Positions 26,401-33,681 of a stretch of DNA of 64,000 bases are shown here, piece by piece. Positions within the stretch are counted from its first letter, which is position 1; each line of letters opens with the position of its first letter. Location of the stretch: assembly GCA_018266755.1 (NCBI GenBank), contig JAFDZW010000005.1, forward strand, positions 1,377,963 through 1,441,962, in the 5' to 3' direction. The position numbers and the translations under genes are program-made. The stretch comes from Bacteroidota bacterium (GTDB lineage Bacteria; Bacteroidota; Ignavibacteria; Palsa-1295). The notes beneath the pieces were generated by a model, which was given only the letters and a program-made list of their open reading frames with translations, was not told the DNA's origin and made no database searches.

Positions 26401-27720
26401 AATAGAGGTACCGGGGATTGCATTTAGCTGTCTACCGTCCATTGTGGTCTTGGACTCATGACTAGCGGGGAGAATGAAGTTCACATAATTTGTAAAATCC
26501 GGTTCTCCGTTACCCAAGGTACCTCCAAGTTGTGGAATTTGGAAAATAATCCTTGAGCCAAATTGATCGATGGGATTGACCACAACACTCGCCGGATCAC
26601 CCACATTCTTCTTCTGCGATGATGGAGCCAGGTGGTTTGCGCTTTCGATGTATTGTACGAGTTGAAATGCAGTATCGCTTGTCCACTCCGACGCTTCAGT
26701 AATGTCGTAAATCCAAAAATGATCAAACGCTGACGTAAGAATTGCAGCCTGATTCCCGTTCCGAAAAATCACCTGTCCGGGTTTCGTGCCTACTACCAGA
26801 AAAAGATCGCCCCCATATTGTCGCCCTCGAAATGGCACTGAAAAATAGTGGTTCGACCAAGTACGAATTGGCTGCATCATGTCAAGTACGTGGTCACATG
26901 CCGGGTCCGGGGCAGGAATGTTAGGACACACCGACCCGCCTATCATTCCAACCGGCTTATCGCCAACCACGATCGTACCGGTAAGATCCGGATCATCGCC
27001 CGGATTCGGCGTAACAGACTGGAACTGCATACACTCGCCGCGATTGAGTGTTACGTTGAACGTTTGACCCTTGGGGTGCGCAACCACAGAAGGGAACCCA
27101 TCCTGACGAATATCCCAAGTGGGCGTAATTTGTATATTCGTATTATCCTGCGAGGCAACAACGATAAACTCCGATGGAAGATCGGCAATCGATGGATCAA
27201 GCAAATATGCCTCATACCCGGCTACAACGTATGACGTACCCCACCCAACAGTAGGAATGCAATACATGCCATCTGTCGTTTGTGGTGCACGCGACAAAAA
27301 ATACACCGACAAATCGGCATCCGTCGACCAAACATGGATCGTCTTCGTCTCCGTAGAACCACTGGATACCAATTCAAAACTCTTGGGGAGTTCGCCGGTT
27401 ACCGAACTAACAATTGAAGTCTGATTTGCAGTAATCGCCTTTAAAATCGGAGGGGCGGAACCGAATTGAATATGGGCCGTCGTATTTCTTGGCGAAGATA
27501 TATATATATAAAAATACCTTCGTGGATCGCCGAGCGGACCATCCTTAAAATAATTTTGAGGAATACCAAACCAAAAATCACGACCCAAATACTGAGTTGC
27601 CTTGGGCGCAGTCGTAATGACATGGTGAATCCTCCCCTGCGCTTGGAGGGGGGCCGTCGAACCGCCGAACGCGGCCACGCAGCCGATCAGCAGTAGAATC
27701 AGGGACATTCGTCGCATCAT
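23458..27720 (-). CDS. Giant secreted IgGFc-binding/choice-of-anchor-D protein with T9SS sorting domain
   Basis: 1420 residues from the ATG at 27720, which has GGAAA upstream. Signal: MSLILLLIGCVAAFGGSTAP. Residues about 30-480 fit the IgGFc-binding N-terminal family (LGRDFWFGIPQNYF, YFLSRAPQTTDGMY, SVYF, DNTNIQITPTWDI, GMIGGSVCPNIP, DHVLDMMQPI). The middle 700 residues carry several Ig-like choice-of-anchor modules with many Cys pairs. The last 80 residues are a T9SS type A domain (IPAVPNPVTGTSHSVALSYS, LSVFDPLGKEVARLL, LPAGSYVYRVDFG). The N-terminal third is visibly richer in A+T than the rest, with a run of alternating AT near 27500. It is probably surface-exposed and adhesive. Confidence 0.85.
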   Translation of the reverse strand: MMRRMSLILLLIGCVAAFGGSTAPLQAQGRIHHVITTAPKATQYLGRDFWFGIPQNYFKDGPLGDPRRYFYIYISSPRNTTAHIQFGSAPPILKAITANQTSIVSSVTGELPKSFELVSSGSTETKTIHVWSTDADLSVYFLSRAPQTTDGMYCIPTVGWGTSYVVAGYEAYLLDPSIADLPSEFIVVASQDNTNIQITPTWDIRQDGFPSVVAHPKGQTFNVTLNRGECMQFQSVTPNPGDDPDLTGTIVVGDKPVGMIGGSVCPNIPAPDPACDHVLDMMQPIRTWSNHYFSVPFRGRQYGGDLFLVVGTKPGQVIFRNGNQAAILTSAFDHFWIYDITEASEWTSDTAFQLVQYIESANHLAPSSQKKNVGDPASVVVNPIDQFGSRIIFQIPQLGGTLGNGEPDFTNYVNFILPASHESKTTMDGRQLNAIPGTSIKRFPFGASGWEAIQLSYTTAGAGGGNHVVASDTGVGVYLYGYTDYDSYAWAGALGIRSANSLDTLPPIADTTGACFCAHISVRDDRTGDSKLNSIVIDSAFNMTFNRDANFIDGVGTSQSYYDICVTDSSQEAYVSVTSFDLAGNATTVVSTFKPSTVDFEPCPFVLSSPSVGVAVYGYDTLVNTGSFSDNAYSFIGTNLKLLRGNQGFVIDSVGADGLIPPGGKRIIKIKFTAPVATGVSDTIEIFDGCQYARCTLLGSGGAAEFNVPPIHFDCIIPDSTGYLTKCQIINTSSGSIQVTSITLDDNVHFKFDPTLPGNSLPITVPGTGTLGGVATVTFSCTPTAVGPVSTTAHFISPSVTGERTATVDGKGCAPMIVSTPDTVKTDCNNPITLHVKFQNVGNFPDSLVAITHSDKAHFQTPTLEDGFGKVYTLPMRVDESQTIVADVLYSPPARTSDCFTDTIFLVSVYGDTIRGYANVCDIYRDAQLSRGTVNLNTVAVGGSVIIDSFIVCNNGKDPLTVSRIDKFLSKDSSQFQLTGVMKLTGGTPATFPVTVPVGGCLTIYVQFDPALLDNAQEGDFGIITDACVQAHQNLAVSITATTSVGPPTIKGFTTKTILSCASTVDSVTVTNSQPVPKQIVGVNVAQPAAGSFTPAVTLPVAITIPPNSSVKVPVTFAPVPSTTPAYYAGYLTASVIDIGQTDTVLISDSVRGTASYFDLSFNHSFTKPIVHANDNTSMPIALALSKNGLSEPLSMLAIEKVVLTYTYDIDLLNIVNKATMFTSAIPGWKIDTANSGLDVTNKILTLTLVGPKTPLTETMTSLGSVNFQVALTKSSNSTTVNLTSSTLYDSLGAQVPGCMVYAHQDTSVTLVLECGDSTLRKYMIDGVPPVRIIPAVPNPVTGTSHSVALSYSQRVEGEVSLSVFDPLGKEVARLLDHAHHPAGTFQVLFDTDDLPAGSYVYRVDFGARGVRSGRFVIER

Positions 27721-27994
27721 GGTGCTGCTTTTCCTTTCAGAGATATCTCGATTCTCCCAACGTGTATAACAAAAGACACCTGCCGGAATTACGAATCTCG
27801 CCGCCGGCAGACGGCGGTCGTCTGCGTGTACACTGTAGTTGTTACCAGAAGCGGAGCGCGATGGTTCCGAGCGCTTCCTCCAGCCGTTCGAGCGGACACG
27901 GCAGAGGATCGGCAGCATCGTGCAACCGGCCCCCGACGGGTACCGGCCGCACATGCCTCTACAAACGAACTGCCTGGGGATGCAGTATGAACGA

Positions 27995-30622
27995 TTACTG
28001 GTTGATCGGGGTCTCGATCACGACCTGAACCGTACGGTTATAGTAACGACCTTCCGGCGTCTGGTTCGGATAAAGCGGCGGCACTTCGGCTGTTCCTTTG
28101 CCGTATCCGGTTGCCTTGAGCGTATGGACGTTGTTCTTGATTCGTGCCTGAATATCTCTCAACGTTGCCGACGCACGGTTCGACGAGAGCTTCAGATTAT
28201 AATCAGGGGTTCCGAGATTATCGGTGTACCCGTTCACTTGCACGTCCGATGCCGGTTTGATACGATCGAACACATAGTCGTTCAAGATCTTCGAATTCCA
28301 CTTGCCCATCTCCGAGCTGTTATACTTGAAGAGGATAAGGTTATACGTTTCCTGCGTCTTGTCCTTCATGTGCACAACAGCCACGTCTTTCTGCGAGAAC
28401 TGGCGAACGCCGGTCAGATCGACATTGGATTTGTGTACCTTGCCAGCAACGTCGGTTACGAGGAGTTGTACGCCGAAATCGGTTTCGTCAGCGGGCAGTT
28501 TGTGATCCGCATCCGAGCGCCAATTCCACTCCGGCGATTCGGCTGCGCTCACCGGCCCGAGGTCGGAGATATGAGCCCACTCCTGACCGTTATGCGTGAT
28601 CGAAAGCTCGCGGCTCTTGACACGATCGTCTTTAATACCGTTCTTCATCGAGAACTTCGCGGTGCGGAAGTCGGGATACTTCACGAGCATTTCCTTACGG
28701 ATCGGCTTGATGATTTCCCAATCGTCGGATGACACCTCGACACGACGATTTTCTTCGATACCTTCGATCGTGGTCGACAGCGTGGAGTTCGCCGGCAAGC
28801 CGCGTGCCTCGATGGGCAGACGAGACGCATCGATGCCCCAAATATCGACGAGATACTTCTTAACGTTCTCGGCACGAGCACGCGAAAGGTCGGTCGACTT
28901 TTCGGCATCGTTATCCTTCTGTTGCGAATTACAACCGATGAGGGTGATCTTCGCATCGGGATGTTTGCGCAACCGCAGGCCGAGGCAGTTCAGATAGTTG
29001 TAATAGCCGTTGAGCGTTGCGCTGATCGTATCCTCGCTGAACCCGTTGGTCTGCGCCGGATCGGTGAAGAGCACGTAGCGTGACGGGAAGGTACTCTGAC
29101 CCGGATCGAAAAAGATCATCGGCAGGAGTGCATAGAGTTCGACCGTCAGACGCTCGCGAACGATCAGACCTTTGAAACCGGAGAAGCGGTCTGCCATGCC
29201 GGGTTCTTTCAACAGCTCGGGCGTTTCGGTGACCCAACGTACCTCCGGCGGCACTTCGTTATTCATCGGGATGTCATGCGTGATCACGCGTGACGAATCG
29301 TTGCGAAGCGGAATATTCTCGCGCGTTGCCGGGTACGGGAAGTGGTTCGGCTCGGTGGCGCTGATCATGTACGAACCGCCGAGATAGCCTTGCTTATTCG
29401 CCGTGAGCACACAGACGTACTCGCCTGTTTCGCTGTTAGCTTGCTTGTTATACACGGTGTCGCCCGTCTGTTCGTCGGTAATCACGACGTGTGCGGCAAG
29501 CTTCTCGTTGGTGTTGACGTCATAACAGATACCTCGCAACACGAGCGTCGGCTTCGGCTGCGGCGGGTTGAACGCAACATAAATATCGAGGGCACCCGAA
29601 CCGCCTCCGCGGTCTGATGAGAAGAACAATACATTCCCGGATGCCGGGATCGTGAGGAACATCTCGTTCGCCGGCGAGTTGATCGGCGGCGGCAGTGCGA
29701 CCGGTGTCGTCCAGTCGGTATCCGACGGTCCTTTGAACTCGGACATAAAGATGTCGCGCTGTCCCTCGCCGCCGTGGCCGTTCGAACAGAAATACAACGT
29801 CTGACCGTCGGCTGCCATGAACGGCGAACCGTCGTATTCGGAGGTGTTGATCGTCGAACCGAGGTTTACAGGCTCACCCCAGCGGCCATCGGGCATCTGG
29901 TGAGAGACGAAAATATCCAGGTTGGTGGCCTTTTCATTGCCGACACGTCCCGGGCGATTCGAAGCGAAAAAGAGTTTTTTCCCATCCGGGCTGATTGCCG
30001 GTTGCGATTCCCACTTGTTGGTATTGATCGGGGAGCCGACCTCGTGCATGTTCTTCCACTCATGACCATCGAGGGTAGCGACCCAAATATTCATGTCGTT
30101 CGTCCCCGATGTACCGCGATTCGTAGCGAAATAGATGGTTTGTCCATCGGCAGCGATCGACGCAGCGCCATCGCCAAGTTCGCTATTGATCGACTCCATG
30201 TTTACCGGGGCGGTCCAGGTCGTGTCGTCGCCGCTGGGGTTTGTCGTCCCCCAAAAATCGTCATAACCCTTGCTTCCGTCTTTACGACGCGAAACGAAAT
30301 ACATCGTCCGTCCGTCTGCGGTGACCGTCGGTCCGAAATCTTCGGAGCTGGAATTGATCACGGGTCCGAGGTTCTTGACGATCAGCTTACGAAACTGGCT
30401 GGTGCCGGTATCGGGAAGCGGCACGGGACGCATGGGTGTCGGTTTTGCAAATGCCTGCGGCGCCGGAGTGGTAAGGGTGCTCACCGGCGAAGAGATCTGC
30501 TTCAACTTCGTTTTGACAAGCCGAAATGCGGCGCTGGGCTCGAAGAACGCGGCGATCGATGCAACCGCGAGAACCGTTGCAACCCAGATCACAAGAGGGC
30601 GTCGTGAGGTTGAAAAGTTCAT
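27995..30622 (-). CDS. PD40 beta-propeller / double OmpA-domain envelope protein (PorE-like)
   Basis: 875 residues. A single N-terminal hydrophobic segment (LVIWVATVLAVASIAAFF) is followed by at least five PD40/WD40-like blades, each with the pattern DG(R/Q/K)x(M/I/L)YF: TADGRTMYFVSRRKDG, AADGQTIYFATNRG, SPDGKKLFFASNRPG, AADGQTLYFCSNGHGG and NVLFFSSDRGGG. A carboxypeptidase-regulatory-like beta domain comes next (LVLRGICYDVNTNEKLAAHV). Two OmpA-type peptidoglycan-binding domains close it, with LSRARAENVKKYL and LSSNRASATLRDI. This order matches PorE, the peptidoglycan-anchored component of T9SS, except that no TPR region is seen. The role in secretion is inferred from this and from the nearby T9SS cargo. 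Confidence 0.85.
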   Translation of the reverse strand: MNFSTSRRPLVIWVATVLAVASIAAFFEPSAAFRLVKTKLKQISSPVSTLTTPAPQAFAKPTPMRPVPLPDTGTSQFRKLIVKNLGPVINSSSEDFGPTVTADGRTMYFVSRRKDGSKGYDDFWGTTNPSGDDTTWTAPVNMESINSELGDGAASIAADGQTIYFATNRGTSGTNDMNIWVATLDGHEWKNMHEVGSPINTNKWESQPAISPDGKKLFFASNRPGRVGNEKATNLDIFVSHQMPDGRWGEPVNLGSTINTSEYDGSPFMAADGQTLYFCSNGHGGEGQRDIFMSEFKGPSDTDWTTPVALPPPINSPANEMFLTIPASGNVLFFSSDRGGGSGALDIYVAFNPPQPKPTLVLRGICYDVNTNEKLAAHVVITDEQTGDTVYNKQANSETGEYVCVLTANKQGYLGGSYMISATEPNHFPYPATRENIPLRNDSSRVITHDIPMNNEVPPEVRWVTETPELLKEPGMADRFSGFKGLIVRERLTVELYALLPMIFFDPGQSTFPSRYVLFTDPAQTNGFSEDTISATLNGYYNYLNCLGLRLRKHPDAKITLIGCNSQQKDNDAEKSTDLSRARAENVKKYLVDIWGIDASRLPIEARGLPANSTLSTTIEGIEENRRVEVSSDDWEIIKPIRKEMLVKYPDFRTAKFSMKNGIKDDRVKSRELSITHNGQEWAHISDLGPVSAAESPEWNWRSDADHKLPADETDFGVQLLVTDVAGKVHKSNVDLTGVRQFSQKDVAVVHMKDKTQETYNLILFKYNSSEMGKWNSKILNDYVFDRIKPASDVQVNGYTDNLGTPDYNLKLSSNRASATLRDIQARIKNNVHTLKATGYGKGTAEVPPLYPNQTPEGRYYNRTVQVVIETPINQ

Positions 30623-30807
30623 AGTCGTGTAGTTGTAATTAGTATGATGTACAATGAAACTTCCGTGCTGTCCGAACCGCAGGGTGATGACGCGAGCGGC
30701 CTGATCCCACAACACATGGCTATAGCCCCTGTATCCAAGCTACAGCCGCGGACAACGAAAATACTGAATTTTTTACACCTCCACGCAGATTTGCGCCTGC
30801 ATGGCGA

Positions 30808-32271
30808 TCACTCCGAAACGATCTTCACGGGGAAGCCGGCACCGCTTTGCGCGGGCAGGAGATAGATCGACATCGGGCGGTTCGCAACCACGGTCATGGG
30901 GACACTCCGGGTCGCACTGCCATCTGCCAGCGTGAGCGTTGTCGCTCCAACCGGCACATCAAAATACGCAACTTCTTTGAATGCAAGCGATTTTTGCAGA
31001 CTTGAGATGCCAACCGCGATGCTCGGATGATCGGGCGAAACCATCACAACACGCACCCGATTGAAGCGTCTGTCCTCCGGAATCGTCATCGTATCGCGGA
31101 GGATCAAATGATCGAGCGATGTAGTTTGTGAACCCAGCGGTGCTTTCTCTACACTCACGAACGTGTACCGATCGTCGGACTGCGCACCACCGACAACCCA
31201 CTCGTCCATCTTCGTCGTTGCAGAATAGATATTGGTTGTGCTGAAGACGTAATGACTGTATGCATTCAATCCCGGATTCAACGCAAGGTAGGACGAGAGA
31301 CTATCCGTCGGGATATCGAGTACTGTCGTCGCTTGTTGCGGATAGTTGCTTCGCGGGTCGTATTGTTTTGCAGAATCGGCCGGACCTTTGATCAGCAAGC
31401 TTAGTTGCGACAGCGACCGCGATGCATTCATGATACGCACACCGAACGTCGAGAAATCATTGAGGAAGCTGCCCCCTTGCGCATCGGAAAGTATGAATGT
31501 CGATGCCGAATGCTCGTTTCCGATCGGCTTGGTGCGGCCTCGGATCACGATCGTTACAAAGAAACCGTTCGACGTGAATGCATACGGAATAAGCGCAATG
31601 ATATGCTTCGGATTCCCGGCTTCCGTGACAATGAGCGAATCTTGATGATCCTTATCGTACACTTGCATCCGAACATCGGAGTACGGGTTCGCTTTCCCGT
31701 AATCGATCGTCGCATTCGGTTTGCCATCGGGGGTGGTATGCCAATGAATATCGAGCGACGGAAGATCGGGGATGGCATGGATGAAGCGGATGTACGTATG
31801 ATTCGGATCCGGCGCCATCGTCTGGTCGTCAAGCAGGAGCACCTTCTTCGTGTTGGGTTCGGTCGGCGCGGCATGCACACGGCCCATGACGATCAGGGTT
31901 TGCCGATTGACATTGAGTTTGACGGTATCCGTCACCAGCGTATCGCGGCCTGCCGCATCGGCGGTGACGACGACAAACGTAGAGCCGATCGACAGCGGCG
32001 TTCCGTCTGCGTAGTGATCGTAATACCCAAACGGAAAACTCACGGAGACTTCATACGGATAATCGGGCCAGAAGCGGCGGCCATTGAGCCAAATCGTCAC
32101 GCTGTCCTGGTCGGGCATCGCATTGACGATGCGCAACTTCGCCACACGGATTTCGGGGTAATCGCATTGGGGTGTACACCCATCCGAAAGCAACACCAAT
32201 ACAAACAGAATCGGAAGCAAAACGGCCGCGGAGCCAACTCGGCGGAGCATGTGGAATACGGATACGATCAT
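30808..32271 (-). CDS. DUF4397 lipoprotein
   Basis: 487 residues. VGSAAVLLPILFVLVLLSDGC gives a lipoprotein signal with the lipidated Cys in SDGC; the start may be the ATG at 32271 or the one seven codons later. DUF4397 modules show as AKLRIVNAMPDQDSVTIWLN and HTYIRFIHAIPDLPSLDIHW, each an R-(I/F)-(V/I)-(N/H)-A-(M/I)-P-D start. VGATTLTLADGSA near the C-terminus starts a related end domain. The family is found in surface lipoproteins of Bacteroidota; its ligand is unknown. The frame ends 185 bases before the PorE-like gene, with a 9-bp hairpin at 30719-30747 between them. Confidence 0.82.
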   Translation of the reverse strand: MIVSVFHMLRRVGSAAVLLPILFVLVLLSDGCTPQCDYPEIRVAKLRIVNAMPDQDSVTIWLNGRRFWPDYPYEVSVSFPFGYYDHYADGTPLSIGSTFVVVTADAAGRDTLVTDTVKLNVNRQTLIVMGRVHAAPTEPNTKKVLLLDDQTMAPDPNHTYIRFIHAIPDLPSLDIHWHTTPDGKPNATIDYGKANPYSDVRMQVYDKDHQDSLIVTEAGNPKHIIALIPYAFTSNGFFVTIVIRGRTKPIGNEHSASTFILSDAQGGSFLNDFSTFGVRIMNASRSLSQLSLLIKGPADSAKQYDPRSNYPQQATTVLDIPTDSLSSYLALNPGLNAYSHYVFSTTNIYSATTKMDEWVVGGAQSDDRYTFVSVEKAPLGSQTTSLDHLILRDTMTIPEDRRFNRVRVVMVSPDHPSIAVGISSLQKSLAFKEVAYFDVPVGATTLTLADGSATRSVPMTVVANRPMSIYLLPAQSGAGFPVKIVSE

Positions 32272-32300
32272 ACTAATACAACAAGATAGCTCACTGAAAG

Positions 32301-32849
32301 TTACTCCGCCAGTGCATGCGATACGTCATTCCAGCCATAGAGCATATCGCAATAGACCGCTCCGTCAAGGTGAAAATCGGCCTCCTGACAGACGTCTGGA
32401 CGATAGCGGTCGTAAAATCGGCGGCCGAGCTTGTTCGCCGTCAGTACATACAGCTTAAACGAGCTGACGCCCCGCTCCTCGAATGCATGCATCATTGTCT
32501 GCCATAACAATTTGCCGACCCCGAGCCCATGGTACTCGGGCCGCAGGTAGAGCGCATATAACACAGCCCCGTATCCGTCATTGTCATCGTTCGTGCCGGC
32601 ACTGACGTAACCGATCACATCAGTGCCGAGCGTCGCGACGAAGCACCAGCGACGCTCGGGTATCTCGGGTGTAAGGATTCGCTGCCACTTTGCAATATAG
32701 TCTCCGAGTGCCATCGTATCGAGTACGGCGCGGTCGATGATCCCTTCGTACGTACTGCGCCACACATCGATATTGATGCGGGCGATCTGCTCGGCATCGA
32801 GTGTCGAAGCCGGCCTGATCTGTATCGTTGGTGCAGGGTCCATCTGCAA
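32301..32849 (-). CDS. GNAT family N-acetyltransferase
   Basis: 182 residues. A GNAT fold: RPASTLDAEQIARINIDVWR at the start, GYVSAGTNDD on strand 4, then the acetyl-CoA loop LYLRPEYHGLGVGKLLWQTM with the (Q/R)-x-x-G-x-G/A motif, and LYVLTANKLGRRFYDRYRP. Acceptor is unknown. ATGs at 32849 and 32843 are equivalent choices. Confidence 0.88.
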   Translation of the reverse strand: MQMDPAPTIQIRPASTLDAEQIARINIDVWRSTYEGIIDRAVLDTMALGDYIAKWQRILTPEIPERRWCFVATLGTDVIGYVSAGTNDDNDGYGAVLYALYLRPEYHGLGVGKLLWQTMMHAFEERGVSSFKLYVLTANKLGRRFYDRYRPDVCQEADFHLDGAVYCDMLYGWNDVSHALAE

Positions 32850-32889
32850 TGTATGACACGAACTTGCAAAAAGTTGTTTCCAACGGCGG

Positions 32890-32897
32890 TATTTTCG
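32890..32897 (+). promoter_or_regulatory. TAnnTTTG-like promoter box for lpxH
   Basis: TATTTTCG is one base off TAnnTTTG, with a TTG at 32864-32866, 23 bases upstream. It ends 7 bases before the lpxH ATG. Confidence 0.3.
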
Positions 32898-32904
32898 TAC
32901 GCGA

Positions 32905-33657
32905 ATGCCAAAGCATTACTTCATCAGCGATTGCCACCTGGGCTTCGGGACCGACCGCGAGGCTGACCGCCGCCGCGAAAACCGGCTCTTGGCGGTGCTC
33001 GATCGCATCGAGACCGAGGCAGCGCGCGGCGAAACCCAAACGCTCTTTATTGTCGGCGATCTCTTCGATTCGTGGTTCGAGTACCGTCAGGTGATCCCGA
33101 GGCGGCATGTGCGGACCATTGCTGCGCTCGCGCGTATCCGCTCGCACATCCGAGTGGAGTATCTGATGGGAAATCACGACTTCGGGCACCGCAACTACTT
33201 CCGGTCGGAGCTCGACATTCCGATTCATGGAGGCGACCTCGAAGAAACGATCGACGGCAAGAAGTTCTATATCGCTCATGGAGACGGCAAGGCGCTCAAC
33301 GATACAGGATATCTCATTCTTCGCTCGATCCTTCGGAACAAGTTCTTGCTGTGGTGCTATTCATGGATTCATCCCGATATCGGGATCTGGATCGCCGAAC
33401 GAATGAGCAGCACGTCGCGAGGATACACCGACAACCGCGACGCACTGCAACAGCAGGACGGACTGCGCATCTTCGCAGAGAAAAAAATCGCCGAAGGCTA
33501 TGACTATGTCATTATGGGGCACCGGCATAAGCCACAGTTCGAGCAGATCGGCACGGGGTATTATATTAATCTTGGCGATTGGCTCAAACACTATTCGTAT
33601 GGCGTCTTCGACGACGGACAATTCCGACTCGAGACCGCACCGGAAGCAACTATCTGA
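32905..33657 (+). CDS. lpxH: UDP-2,3-diacylglucosamine diphosphatase (LpxH type)
   Basis: 250 residues; a calcineurin-like metallophosphoesterase. The five metal-binding blocks are present in order: ISDCHLG (Asp9, His11), VGDLFDSW, MGNHDFG, IAHGDGKALND and MGHRHKPQ. Length and the HGDG...GHRH pattern fit LpxH, which removes UMP from UDP-2,3-diacylglucosamine in lipid A synthesis on the cytoplasmic face of the inner membrane. This supports a lipid-A-containing outer membrane. The gene is read away from the GNAT gene. Confidence 0.88.
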   Translation: MPKHYFISDCHLGFGTDREADRRRENRLLAVLDRIETEAARGETQTLFIVGDLFDSWFEYRQVIPRRHVRTIAALARIRSHIRVEYLMGNHDFGHRNYFRSELDIPIHGGDLEETIDGKKFYIAHGDGKALNDTGYLILRSILRNKFLLWCYSWIHPDIGIWIAERMSSTSRGYTDNRDALQQQDGLRIFAEKKIAEGYDYVIMGHRHKPQFEQIGTGYYINLGDWLKHYSYGVFDDGQFRLETAPEATI

Positions 33658-33668
33658 CGTTCTCGTTG

Positions 33669-33676
33669 TAGATTTG
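33669..33676 (+). promoter_or_regulatory. TAnnTTTG promoter box directly before the PBP1A gene
   Basis: TAGATTTG is an exact TAnnTTTG match and ends 5 bases before the GTG at 33682, so a transcript from it would have almost no leader. No convincing -33 TTTG was found, so this could be chance. Confidence 0.3.
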
Positions 33677-33681
33677 TAATC

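Noticed and set aside
30719-30747. GGCTATAGC/GCTACAGCC hairpin between the DUF4397 and PorE-like genes
   Set aside because: Nine pairs with one G-T but no T-run on either side, so it was not called a terminator.
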